DNA from: Petunia secreta | Taxonomy: Eukaryota > Streptophyta > Magnoliopsida > Solanales > Solanaceae | Assembly: GCA_029990175.1 (NCBI GenBank) | Contig: JARKIP010000064.1 | Location: 12,356,001-12,420,000, forward strand | DNA length: 64,000 nt | Reading direction: 5' to 3' | Shown: positions 46,411-57,296 of the stretch, in pieces | Layout: each line of letters opens with the position of its first letter | Position numbering within the stretch: position 1 is the first letter of the stretch | Notes under the pieces: model-generated | Seen by the model: only the letters and a program-made list of their open reading frames with translations | Told to the model about the DNA's origin: nothing | Databases searched by the model: none | Made by a program: the position numbers and the translations under genes

Positions 46411-47880
46411 TAATCTCCCATTGCTAGACATTCGGAACACATCTCCGAATCATCCCATCCACAAAAATTCTAAACAAACAAGGTTCGTCCCAATAATAAT
46501 GAAGAGCATCCTTCATGAGCTTTTTTTATTTAATTGTATAAATAATCATCAGAAAAATCTCCAGTAACCACAAAATTGGCAATCTCTGCATACCTTAGTA
46601 TTTTCTCCAAAGCTACCGAAAACACTCTCTCATCCGGAAAACAATTATCAATTTCACCATCTTCACGAGGTCTCCCCCTTCTTCCAATCTTGAGAAGTGG
46701 TCCTCCAATTGATTCTCGGTGCCTTTTCGTTCCTTGACCTCAACATCAAACTCTTGAAGCAATTATATCCACCGAATTAAACAAGGTTTAGAGTCCTTCT
46801 TACTCATCAAATAATGAATGGCCGAGTGGTCGGTATCGACAACCACCTTAGATCCCATCAAATAAGCACGAAATTTCTCAAATGCAAATACCACCGCTAA
46901 AAATTCCTTTTCGGTGACCGTGTAGTTCAATTAAGCATCATGGTCCTACTAGCATAGTAAATAGGATGATAGATCTTTTCAATCCTTTGACCTAACACAA
47001 CACCAAGAGTCACATCACTTGCATCACACATCAATTCAAAGGGCAATTCCCAATTAGGACTTATAATGATTGGCGCGGTAGTAAGCCTTCTTCTCAATTC
47101 TTCAAATGCCTTGAGGCAATATTCATCAAACACAAATTTAGCTTCTTTCTCAAATAACTTGCATAGGGGATGGGCAATCTTCGAGAAATCCTTAATGAAT
47201 CTTCTATAAAAACCGTATGACCAAGGAAACTTCTCACTCCCTTAACGGTCGTAGGAGGTGGAAGCTTGAAAATCACATCTATTTTAGCTTGATCCACTTC
47301 TATCCCGCGCTTGGACACCTCGTGTCCAAAAACAATTCCTTCTTCCATCAAAAAGTGGCATTTTCCCCATTAAGCACCAACTTGTTTCTTCACATCTTTC
47401 AAGTACCAAATCGAGGTTGTGCAAACAATCATCAAACGAATCACCAACCACGGAAAAGTCATCCATAAGCACTTCAAAAAAGTTTTCCACCATATCATGG
47501 AATAAAGCATGCACCTTTGGAATGTGGCGGGTGCATTACAAAGACCAAAGGGCATCGTTTTGAAAGCAAATGCCTCATAAGGACAAGTGAAGGTTGTTTT
47601 CTCTTGATCTTCTGCTTCAATAGAGATTTGGTTGTACCCGGAGTACCCATCAAGGAAACAATAAAAAGCTTTCCTGGACAACCTATCCAACATTTGATCA
47701 ATGAACGAAAGGAGAAAATAATCTTTCCTTGTAGACTTGTTGAGCTTGCGATAGTCAATGAAAATTCTTCACCCGGACACGGTCCTAGTAGAAATAGCTT
47801 CTCCCTTCTCATTATGCACAACCGTCATTCCTCCCTTCTTGGGCACGCATTGGACCAGTGATGCCTATTCACTATCAGAC
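46411..47880 (-). pseudogene. pol: Element X reverse transcriptase and RNase H
   Basis: Minus strand, five overlapping pieces in different frames. RT: FYCFLDGYSGYNQISIEAEDQEKTTF, MPFGLCNAPATFQRCM, then VLMDDFSVVGDSFDDCL with the catalytic Asp pair, then GVRSFLGH. Frame changes occur near 47515, 47380, 47200 and 47110. RNase H starts at ELPFELMCDASDVTLGVVLGQRIEKIYHPIYYASRTMMLN (47133-46927) and continues in broken frames with YTVTEKEFLAVVFAFEKF and DTDHSAIHYL to about 46411. Catalytic motifs are largely present, but the coding is too disrupted to work. Confidence 0.85.
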
Positions 47881-48099
47881 AAGGACTCAACAACACCCGC
47901 ATCCAACTATTTGATGATCTCTTTTTTAACAACTTCTTGCATGGCCGGATTCAACTGCGTTTGATTCTCAATCGAAGGTTTGCTACCTTCTTCAAGAATA
48001 ATTTTGTGGGTGCACACTCCCGGATCAATGCCTCTAATGTCGGCTAGAGTCCAACAAATAGCCCAAATTCTCTTTCTCGCAATTTGTAAGAGATTATCT

Positions 48100-49060
48100 T
48101 CTTGAGATTAGTTCAAATTGGATGAAATAATTATGGGGAGAGTGGAGTTAGGACCTAGGTAGGAATATATCAAGTGATTTGGTAAAACTTTAAGTTCAAG
48201 AGTGGCAGGTTCTTCAGTGGAGGGTTTAATTGGTGGTACCTTTTGGTTTTCAAGATCAAGGGAAAGTTTCTTTAGAGAATAGGGCTTAGTACCAAATCCT
48301 TCCAATTCTAAGACACACTGCTTGACACTTTCTTCATCATCAACATCCATATTCCATAACACGGATCTCAAGACATCAAATTTCCTTGTTAAGCTCTCAT
48401 TTTCTACCAATGCATTCACAACTACATCAACATAAGAACATGATGCATCTTCAACCGGTTGCCTTATTGACTTGCAAATATGAAATACCACATTCTCACA
48501 ATTGAATGTAAATGTTAACTCTCCTCCACATCACACAATTCTCTTCCCGTAGCAAAAAATGGTCTCCCAAGAATAATTGGCACGTCATAGTCAACAGTGC
48601 AATCTAAGATAACAAAATCTGTTAGGAAGATAAATTGATATACCTTCACAAACACATTAGCAACCACCCCAATCGGTTTTTTCATAGAACGATCGGCCAT
48701 TTGAAAATTTATTGAGGCACTCTTGGTTCTTTTCTACCCAATGTACTGTAAACGGCATAGGGCATGAGATTGATGCTTTCCCACAAATCACATAATGCTT
48801 TCTCAAAGTATCTTCCCTCAATAGCACATGGTATAGTGAATGCACCGGGATCTTCCATTTTCACATGAGACATATTTGCACTACATTGATGAGTGACCTT
48901 GACGGTTTCAAACTCCGAGAACCTCTTCTTTGTCACAAAATATTTCAAAAAGTTTGCTACATCCGGCATTTTCTCTAAAGCATCAACCAAAGGTAAGTCA
49001 ATAGAACTAAAAGAAATCTTCTCCCAAACCTTCTTGGCATGATCGGCTCTTCTCAATCTT
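48100..49060 (-). pseudogene. pol: Element X aspartic protease region
   Basis: The piece at 49056-48709 has HAKKVWEKISFSSIDLPLVDALEKMPDVANF and ALCDLWESINLMPYAVY. The next pieces have MADRSMKKPIGVVANVFVKVYQF..FVILDCTVDYDVPIILGRPFFATGRELCDVE and then VVFHICKSIRQPVEDASCSYVDVVV. This is the retropepsin-type domain of Athila pol. In element E the active-site motif is DLGAS; here it is DLWES, so the catalytic loop glycine is gone. Frame breaks at about 48700 and 48510. RT follows after about 230 bases. Confidence 0.85.
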
Positions 49061-50910
49061 TAATTTTTTGAGGAAATGGTAGAGTAGGCTTTGGAATAGT
49101 GGGCTTGGTAGGAATAACTGCTTTGGGTAGTGGAGGTTGTTTTATGGCTTTTTGGGTGGAAGTGGGTTTCGGTAGTGGAGTTTCCTCTTCAAGAGGACTT
49201 TCTTGTTCTTGAATATTTTGAGGCTCCACCTCTCCATGAATTTCATCCCCATCTTCTACTTCATCACTCAATATCTCCTCTTCATGTACACCCTCTTCAA
49301 GCTCCATTTGAATATCATCACCTACCATTTTAGGATCATCCCATGTCTTTCCACTTCTTGTTATGCCATTACTTGATCTTTCTCATTCCTCTTAGGATTC
49401 ACTACTGTATCACTTGACAATGCTCCATGTTGTCTTTTATTCACTTGATGAGAAATTGGCTATATTGGGATTCAAGAAACTTGATAGAAGTCGAATGTGA
49501 TTGCACGGTTTACTTGATATCCTTTATGTCATCCGAATTGTCTTCTTGGAGTTTCAACATATTCTCCATCATTCCTTCCAACCTTGAGTTCTTAGGATTG
49601 CTTGAACTTTGTTGAGATTCATGAGAACCTCTTTGATTGTCATGTGGATCTCTCCCTTGATTGGTACCATTCCACTTATTAGTGTTGCCCCATTGATTAT
49701 ACGGCTTCTGTTGGCCTTGAGCTTGATAGCCTTGTTGATTATATGGAGGTCTTTGACCTTGATAAGCATTAACATAATTGGCTTTCTCATCTTACTCTTG
49801 GCCACCTTGGGGTGGTATTTGCCCTTCTTGTCCTTGAGGCACAAACCTCATAGGAACATAGGAGCATAACCCTTAGGATAGGGTTGATATAAGTTGGCAC
49901 CATGGTGAACTTCTTTAGGAGGAATGTCAATGGCATTTACTTGCTTTGCGGGCTCTTGGGTTGTTTTCAAATGGTTCTTTACAAGCAACCCAACTATTAT
50001 AACAAGTTTAGATTCTTTATACTTGAGATTCAATTGCTTTTGACATTATGTCATTGTTGGGATCATATGTACTCAGCCTGCTTACTCTTGACTTCCATGC
50101 TCTTGATTGCTTTGCGACTTTGTTGATGAGGTTGGTTACTTGTTGAAAAGTACCCTCCATTAAGCCTCCTTGAGTTACATGGTTTATTGTTGTTTAATTG
50201 TTGTCATTAAGACCTCTATAGAAAGCCTCCAATAGAACTCTATCCAGAAAACCATGACCGGGACAAGAATAAATGAGCTTGAGAAATCTATCACATGCTT
50301 TGTGCACTGGCTCACCCACTTGTTGTTGGAAATAGTAGATATCATCTCTCAAGTCCACAAATTTACCCGGTAGGAAGTGCTTATCTAGATAAACCTTCAC
50401 CAACTCATCTCAAGTGTGAATACTCCTCTTTGGTAATCCATCCAACCAAGCTCTAACTTTCATTTTTAGAGAGAATAGGAAAAGCCTATGGCGAAAAGCC
50501 TCATCGGTCACACCGACATGCTTGTTAAGAGTACATATTTCAATTAAAGTTTGGAGGTGTTTATTGGGATTCTCCTCTTCTTCTCCTCCAAACAATCCTC
50601 GATTGTCAAGTGAGTTGATAGCGGCCGATGGCATTTGGAAGTTCGTTGTGGCTCTAATGGGTGGAGGCACAATGGCTCTACAAAAGCCATTATCAATAGC
50701 GTGCTCCCTTCTTGCATTTCTTCTAGCCCTCGAACCTCCTTGAGATTGAGCATTCGGTTGCGCTCCATCTACTTGCTCTCCATCAAGTATTTCAATAATA
50801 TCTTTCTCCTCATTTTCATTGACCGATTAAGGAGAAGGTGGTGGTTCATCTCCTTGGGGGTTAACCCAACCTCCCACTTGGTTAAGTGGATTTGCTATCC
50901 TTAACGGCAT
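49061..50910 (-). pseudogene. gag: Element X gag
   Basis: The ATG at 50908-50910 opens a frame (MPLRIANPLNQVGGWVNP) that continues, past TAA near 50830, into the gag core: FQMPSAAINSLDNRGLFGGEEEENPNKHLQTLIEIC, HRLFLFSLKMKVRAWLDGLP, a TGA at 50407-50412 where Trp is expected, DELVKVYLDKHFLPGKF, FLKLIYSCPGHGFLDRVLLEAFYRGL. A decayed C-terminal part is rich in Q/Y/G/N (PPYNQQGYQAQGQQKPYNQWG near 49750-49650). An acidic linker (49328-49056, DDIQMELEEGVHEEEILSDEVEDGDE) leads to protease. The start lies 115 bases from the primer site. Confidence 0.8.
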
Positions 50911-51024
50911 TTTCAACCAACACCTACAAAGTCAAATAAAATCGAAACCAAAAGTGAAAGGTGTTCGGATTAAGCTAACTAACAGCACGAACATAAACTA
51001 ATTCAGCTAAATTGTCTGCCGAAG

Positions 51025-51042
51025 TCCCTAGAAATGGCACCA
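51025..51042 (-). promoter_or_regulatory. Decayed primer-binding site of element X (tRNA-Asp type)
   Basis: The plus strand reads TCCCTAGAAATGGCACCA, five bases from the LTR at 51048. Compared with the tRNA-Asp-type site usual in Athila it matches at 13 of 18 positions, and four of the five mismatches are C-to-T or G-to-A. It marks 51048-52528 as the 5' LTR. Confidence 0.65.
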
Positions 51043-51047
51043 AATTT

Positions 51048-52528
51048 AGATACGCTCCGGCTAAGGATAAGGGCTCACAATTACCCTAGTCAATTGTAGG
51101 GATCGAACACAGGGACTAGCGTGAGACTTGAAATAGTGGAATTTGATTCAGTTCTATGAGTTTAATAAGTAAATCTTAAAATTTAATTATAAATGAAACT
51201 ATTGTAAAATAAGAGTAATAGCAAGTTAAAATTAACAATATGAGAAAACACTAGGATACTAACTCCCCTAGCCCTCTAACCAAGTGGATATAGTTTAAAG
51301 CTTCTCCACACCAAGGTCACCCAATGGACCTTGCTCGCATTTACTCAACTCACCCCTCCTGGGTGAGAGTCGAGACTACAAGATCTTGCCTTCTTGGTGC
51401 TAAGAGTTGATGCATTAAGCGCTTGCAACTAGTCCCAAGTAAGGTATCCCCCTCTCGGTGTTCAACCCATTAACCCGGGGTAAATGCAACACACTTGCCC
51501 CCGGTACCCTGTCACTACACTTTCCATCCCTAGATTTACCTTCTCGTGTAAATCTAGTACTCTTTGGGCTCAACTTGAGTTGTACACCTCAAGTTGTTGT
51601 AGTGTAATCAAAGGTAGTGAAATGAGGTATTCTTAGGTGATTAGAAGCTTATTATGCTATGCCCATTTGATTATTGGACTAGAGTTTCATTAGCACCCTA
51701 GTGGATGATTTATCTACTCATACTAAGTAATTATTCAAGACTTGATAGTAATAAAATGTGCATTGAAATAGTAAAGTAGTAAAGATTCTCACACACAATG
51801 ATGTTGTTCTCCACAATACAAGAAATCTTGACGAAGGGTTAATGGTGTTTTGTCCTTATCTTGCATCTCTAGTAAAGTAAAGTGTAAGATATTCTCAAAA
51901 ACTTAATTCTAGCTATATATAGTATTTGCTTAAATTAATTACAGAAATTCCATTCTCAGGTTTGGCTAGGGCCCTTTAGCCAAAGGGCTGAATTCCAGTG
52001 CTGAATTAACATAAGGGCTGGTGCCTCTTTGGACATGGGCTGGCGCCCTTTTCTGGGTTTGTATGAGAGGGCGGCCGCACTTTATTGGGCGGCCGCCTTT
52101 TCTTATTTTCTAAGAGAGAGCTGCACAACATAGCAACTTGTGGTCGCATCTTCTTCACACCGGCTTTTTCCTTGCTAAGAGCCATGGGCGCCTTCCCTTA
52201 GCATATGCGGTCGCATCTTCACAAGTCTTCTAGATTTTCAGCTTCCTTTCAAAGGGTTGGGGCCTCTTTAATGCCCAATTAGATACTTAGGAGGTCAGAG
52301 AAAGGGTGGTCACCCCTAGCATGGGTGGCCGCCTCTTCACTGTTTCTGCAGCTTCTTGAATTTGATCAATTTGCTTGGGTAATCATGCTTTTTTGGTTTC
52401 TTCCTTTCCTTGTAGGGTTTAATACATGAAACCAAGCAAAATACATCAATCTTTCTATAGATTGGTTACTTTTGAATTCAAAGGCAAAAGCATAAGAGAG
52501 TTAAAGTAAGCAAAATGCTCACGCATCA
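51048..52528 (-). repeat. 5' LTR of element X
   Basis: 1481 bp, partner of 27545-29017 (1473 bp). Carries the GGGCTGGYGCC and GGGCGGCCGC words at about 52015-52335. Confidence 0.85.
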
Positions 52529-52533
52529 CTCGG
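52529..52533. other. Probable TSD of element X, right copy (CTCGG)
   Basis: See CTTAG at 27540-27544; the two differ by CG versus TA only. Confidence 0.5.
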
Positions 52534-53408
52534 CGCGAGAACGAGACTTCATTCTAAGCTAGCACCGATTTGTTTTGAAATTTATAAAAGTCTTGCAAGC
52601 AAAAACTTCTAAGTGTTCAGTCGCGACAAAATAAAGGCCAACACTTGAAAGCAAAAGCTAAACTTCATTAACAAAGGCCCGAAGGCCATGACAAAAAGCA
52701 AAAGGAACAAAGGAAACTATCAAGCATCGGGATCATCTTCCCGATGGGAACTATCTTCGCCCTCGGAAGTCCTATCTTCATTGTCCTCTTCATCCTCATC
52801 AGCTTCATCATCGCCCGAACCTTCACTTTAAGGGATCTCATCTATAATGGCCTGGGCTCGAGCGGCATCACTTTGGGCCTTAGCAATTTCCTTGTCCAAA
52901 TCAATCCTTTTGGGTTTACAATGCTTGAGAACTTTCAACCGAGTTTTGATGATGGCCCAGCTTTTGCCCAATTCAACCCTCGTAGCCTTAGCCTTGGCCT
53001 TCTCTGCTAAAGTGGAAATTTCGCCCTGGAGACGAGCAGCTTCGGCCTCAAGTGCAGGATTCTTCTCCACCTGGCCCTCCAACTTCTTTATTATGTGCAC
53101 ATGCTCGTTTAACTTATTGTGATACCCTCGAGCAGCCTCAGTGAATTAGAAATTGGCTCAAGCCCCTCGACATCAGCTGTCAGCCTCAAGCTTTCAGCCC
53201 TATGGATTTTATTTAATGGTTGAATCTAAGCTTAGGAAGCTACGGCAGCTTCATGCATACTGGACCTATACTTACCCAATTAAGCTTGTAAAGAGGATAT
53301 TTTAGCCTTGTACCCTGCCTTTTGGCAATCCCAGGCGTCTCCCACACGTTGAAGTTGCACAGCTCGATGATGCTCGAGTTGCATCTCCTTGAGCGAATAC
53401 AAGAAGCT

Positions 53409-53485
53409 CTGCAAAAAGGTTTGAGGAAAAGTTAGGGCAATAGTACTATTAGTCGAAAGTGAAAATTGGGAGCATCGAAGCTTAC
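53409..53485 (-). other. Probable intron in the antisense ORF
   Basis: Minus-strand donor CACAGTTCAG/GTAAGC and acceptor CCTTTTTGCAG/AGC are near consensus. The 77-base interval is AT-rich, and joining the sides keeps the frame HSAASTVQ-SFLYSLKEMQ. Confidence 0.7.
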
Positions 53486-54060
53486 CTGAACTGTGCTTGC
53501 GGCCGAATGAGAAATCAGCATCCCCGGGGACATGTTCTTGACATGATCCTTTTTTTGGCCCGAATAGGCCCCTAAGGCCCATAGGAACATTCATCGTGCC
53601 GTCGAAGAGACACAAGTCGGCAGGAACCTCGACTCTCCTCATGGCCCTTTAACAAGCCGAGGCGTTGGGGGACTCGGAATTAGCTTGTGCCACGCTTGAC
53701 ACCAGCCTCTCTTCAGCAGAGGAAAGAAGTGCGGCCTCCCCTATATTAGCCTTGCCTTTAGCCTTGGCAGAAGTGTAGTAATACCCCTCGACGTCTACTA
53801 CCTTAACTTCCTTATAGGCCTCAAGGCCCTCATCACTTGGCTTATCCCTCAAGCTTCGCCGCAGTTCGATAATGGGCTCGGGATCTGAATTAGATTTCAC
53901 CTCGATCGAAAGCGCACGTCTCAAGTTGGCTTCTCCAAAGCCGTCCTTTTCCTCTTTGAATATGCGATAGCATAAAGTGGAGGCTTAGAAGTGAAAGAAG
54001 AAAATGTTGTAACAGAAGTAAAATGACCAATGAGGATGTCGTAACCACCTTTAGAAGAGG

Positions 54061-54130
54061 TGCCCGGGTCAGAAAAACCCTTCGGGGCCAAGAGGTGCCC
54101 GGGTCAGAAAAACCCTTCGGGGCCAAGCTC
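54061..54130. repeat. 35-bp tandem duplication inside the antisense ORF
   Basis: TGCCCGGGTCAGAAAAACCC.. occurs at 54061 and 54096. Because 35 is not a multiple of three, the second copy is read in another frame (PKGFSDPGT, then PRRVFLTRAP), which shifts the ORF. Confidence 0.9.
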
Positions 54131-54437
54131 ACGCGAGTGTCGGGAACCTCTCTCTCCTTTTTCTTTCCTTTTTTGTTTTTGCTCTCTTTGGGCTTGGCGT
54201 TAGCCGCCTTGTTAGGAAAACCTGCAATAAAGGATAAAATCAGCGAAAAGGAAACCTCAGGTGATCCCCAAAGAGACTTAATTGTGACGAACAATTCACT
54301 GTGCCTCTTGCACACCCAATTATTGTCTTCCTCGGCGGCTGTGCTCATCCAAGTCCTACTGGGACGGGCTCGGATCTTCATTGTTGCTCAAACCCAATGG
54401 GTCAGATCGGTTGGGGGTTCGATGAGAACCTTATTGG

Positions 54438-54514
54438 CTACAAAGAGGAATAAAATGCAGATGAGTAGCAATCGAGGAAATCAGGAAAAGCAATAAAGAA
54501 TGAAGGTAGATCAC
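54438..54514 (-). other. Probable intron in the antisense ORF
   Basis: Minus-strand donor ACATAA/GTGATC and acceptor TTCCTCTTTGTAG/CC with a T-rich 3' half. 77 bases, a common plant intron size. Confidence 0.6.
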
Positions 54515-55370
54515 TTATGTTCGGTGTTCTACACCTCAAGAAACCCAGGCTCGGCGGACAGTTGGTCTGTGTAGCGCTCACTCTAGCCTCGGTCCCCCGT
54601 ATCTTCACTCTTTGTTATTAGGAACACTTGCCCCGATTGTTCAAAACCATAATTCCACCTTTGTGGAAAGTGGGGTAGAAAAGTGAAATCAAATGCTGGA
54701 ACGTGAACGGCACCCCAACCTTTCGGCTCAAAAAATTAAGGCACCCAATGACCCTCCATAGGCTGGGGCCAAGAGCCACACATAAGTTGTATGTTCGGCA
54801 TAATGTATCAATCACCCTATGCACCGGAAGGGAGAATCCCACCGTGAACGGGTTAGTGTAAATGAAGAAAAGCCTCAGCACATAGTCGGAGTTGCTGCTG
54901 TTTGGGGCTGGGACGACAATTTTGACCTCGGGCCCCCATTTGCAATTCTCCCAAACTAAAGCCACGTGGGCTTGGATAATCAGGGTCGGTGTAGTCTGCA
55001 CCAGACATTCCTATTCTTTTCTTGTTGTGCAGCGGACTGCTCTTTTGACTTGAAGTCTTTCTCTATGTCGAAGCTCGAGGGGATAACATGGAAAGGCTCG
55101 AGTTCTATTTCAATGGGAATATTTTTCTGCTTCAAAGATTCATCCTCACCCTTTTCGGCTTCACCAGCACCACCAATATCACCATCTCCGCCGCTTACTT
55201 CAACGGATTTATTGCGGTCAGCGGTGGCTTTTCTTCGGGTATCAAGCCCCTCTCCGGATACATTGCTTTACTATCATCAGTGGGTGGGCAATGATGTTTA
55301 ATGGATCGAAGAAGTTAGCTACCTCACCGCCGATAGTTGTGTCAGGGAATCCTATTGTCGGAGTTGCCAT

Positions 55371-55752
55371 TGGAATTTTGGAATGAGTTGGTTGTTGACA
55401 TTTTTTTTAGAAATCGGGTTTGAATTTCTGATTCTAGATGGAAATTTGAAGAAAAAAGTTGTGGAGCTTTTGCTTTGTACCAGCTACAATGGAGTAAATT
55501 TGCAAGTGGAGATGAAAATGATCAAATTGAGGTATTTATAAGGGAGGAAGCCGTCATTGCATTGTATTGGGAAGGAGGATAAAATGGCATGACCGTTCAA
55601 CGGTCACCACGTGTAACAAAGGGGAAGTTGAAGAGATGGCCGCCTTTTTGAATTGCTAGGCACACATTTTGCCACATCATTTTCCCGTCTATTCTCATTC
55701 CACTCCTCGAAAACTCTATTAATTGCCCGAGGAGTGGGGAGATTAACTATAT
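55371..55752. other. Upstream region of the antisense ORF
   Basis: Non-coding, between the ATG and T's right LTR; contains the TATA box. 55551-55640 is a GC-richer block (CATGACCGTTCAACGGTCACCACGTG) with CACGTG and a GACCGTT/AACGGTC palindrome, both of plant promoter type (G-box, MYB-like). Confidence 0.45.
55533..55540 (-). promoter_or_regulatory. TATA box for the antisense ORF
   Basis: Minus strand TATAAATA, 163-170 bases upstream of the ATG at 55370. A start about 30 bases downstream would give a 5' UTR near 135 nt. It lies outside the LTR at 55753, so transcription would not depend on the LTR promoter. Confidence 0.5.
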
Positions 55753-56061
55753 TGGGTGAAATATAGCTCGCACACGTGGCACCTCGAGCGCAGTGCTCGG
55801 GGTATTTCTCATAAGATTCATAAGATCGCCACGATGCAAATAGAATGATCCTCGAGGCGCATCCCCGAGGTTAAGGTCCTCTGTAAGCCACGAGGAAGAG
55901 TCGCCTCGGGGAATAGAAAATTCATCCCCCCTGGAGGCGAGTGATTTAAGCCTCGGGGAGGCAGCTTAACTCCAGCGGAAGAGTCGCCGCATGATCTCCA
56001 CTCATTAACTCAACATTTAATGGGTAAGATCATGGACAAGCCACGACTGAGATGTAAGAGA
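55753..56061 (+). repeat. Right LTR of element T, cut by element D
   Basis: TGGGTGAAATATAGCTCGCACACGTGG..GACTGAGATGTAAGAGA matches 25688-about 26005. It stops abruptly where the D LTR begins at 56062; the left copy continues AATAGCTAGTTAATGCCC. Confidence 0.8.
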
Positions 56062-57140
56062 TGTTGACACCCAATTTCGTCCCTCCTTTTCAGATAATTA
56101 GTTGTATTTAACTTAAAGGTGCAGTATTGACTGTTTGAGTACTACGCATTAAAGAGCACATATTTATCTATATTATACCCTATTTATACATTGTATATCT
56201 AATTGCGGCTATATTAGGTAAATTCATCATTTTAGGTTTTTTGTAAGATACATATAGAATTGAGATTATTTGTGCAAATTATTGTATTTATAATATTTAG
56301 TTTTTATTTGTGTTCATTTATACTTAATTAATTTAATTTGACCTCAAATTATTGCTACATGTGCATTTAACTTGTTTTGTATATAATATATTTTAAATAT
56401 TCTGCACCTTTTGAGTTAATCGCTAGTCCAATCTTAGTCCAATTTTTATCCATGATATTCCATTCACAATTAGCATGTTTATTTGAATTCCAAAATTCCA
56501 ATCCTTTTGAATTTGAATTTTTCCAATCTAGGCAAACCTACCTTTCTAAGGTATTTTCTTTTCATTAAGTTATCATCACCTTGAACCTGGACAAGGTATA
56601 CAGCCAAATACATCACCATATTTTTAAATATACTTTTTTCATTTTGAATAAAATTCAAAAATTAAATTTTCCTTTCATACACGACCAATGTCTATCTCAT
56701 CAGACCCCCACCTCCCATATCCCTTCAAATCACTTCATAATCCTTCCATTTTTGGTAAAGATCACTAGCATGATTATGCCTAATCTCCCAACATTTCTCC
56801 TGCACCAACGTTCAAAAATCTTCTCCCAATTTTTGGAAAGAAAATCATTCACAATCATCTCTTGGCCAAAATCATGGAAAATTTCAGAGATGACCGTTGC
56901 TTATTTTCAATGAAAAAAATCATATATTTAAAACCATACATGCAGATCGGTACAAGGGACACCCTTAACAGATACACCACGCATACGACCATTGGCACCA
57001 TTATCCTTCATATACACATAACAAAAAACAACACACATACTGATTCAATACACACCATACACTACATAGAGAGAGGGGAAGGGAACGGGGGGATACATAC
57101 ACATACACACTGATCGGAAACCGTGGAGATCGAAAAGGGG

Positions 57141-57296
57141 ACATCGGGGTTGGTCGTTTCCTCACTCCGTTTGTTCCCATTACTCGTTACTGAATCATGA
57201 AATAAAAGGATCGGGGGGACATCGGGGTTGGTCGTTTCCTCACTCCGTTTGTTCCCATTACTCGTTACTGAATCATGAAATAAAAGGATCGGGGTG
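57141..57296. repeat. Two 78-bp tandem repeats in LTR D
   Basis: ACATCGGGGTTGGTCGTTTC starts at 57141 and 57219. The two units are nearly identical to the end (AAAAGGATCGGGG), so the duplication is recent. Confidence 0.95.

Larger units (their letters stand above)
27545..52528 (-). mobile_element. Element X: Athila-like Ty3 retrotransposon, itself twice interrupted
   Basis: LTRs 27545-29017 and 51048-52528 are direct repeats. On the minus strand they start TGATGCGTGAGCATTTTGC and end GGAGCGTRTCT. Between them, right to left: primer site, gag, protease, RT, RNase H, integrase, a GC-word spacer, a 3' ORF in the position of Athila's env-like gene, non-coding DNA with purine tracts. Within it lie a family-B element (31240-39677) and a solo LTR C (40558-43060). 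Without these and their duplications X is about 14.0 kb, in the range of Athila elements. LTRs are clearly more diverged than those of A or B, and all genes are broken. Confidence 0.85.
52720..55370 (-). pseudogene. Element T antisense ORF, spliced, with gypsy-type transposon domain
   Basis: Minus strand, opposite to T's integrase. ATG at 55370 (MATPTIGFPDTTIGG). After two shifts, with an acidic linker between (GDGDIGGAGEAEKGEDESLKQ in a second frame), comes a domain (54990-54618; YVLRLFFIYTNPFTVGFSLPVHRVIDTLCRTYNL, FHKGGIMVLNN) that resembles Pfam Transposase_28 (PF04195, putative gypsy type transposon). Further parts: a K/E-rich region (KPKESKNKKGKKKERE), a coiled coil (SLKEMQLEHHRAVQLQ; LEGQVEKNPALEAEAARLQGEISTLAEKA), an in-frame TAA at 52828-52830, and an acidic tail to 52720. 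Two likely 77-nt introns are 54514-54438 (GTGATC..TTTGTAG) and 53485-53409 (CAG/GTAAGC..TTTTTGCAG). A TATA box lies 163-170 bases upstream. Function unknown; this copy is broken. Confidence 0.7.
25688..56061 (+). mobile_element. Element T: Tat-lineage retrotransposon split by element X
   Basis: Two direct copies of one LTR (25688-about 26180 and 55753-56061, the second cut) frame a decayed plus-strand integrase, a 3' region, and an antisense ORF at 52720-55370. An antisense ORF between pol and the 3' LTR is a described feature of several Tat-lineage elements, so both sides of the Athila-like insertion belong together. Removing X (27545-52528 plus one duplication) leaves about 5.4 kb. Leader, gag, protease, RT and RNase H are missing, deleted between the left LTR and integrase. 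The right LTR is interrupted at 56061 by element D, and its remainder was not found in the window. Confidence 0.7.
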
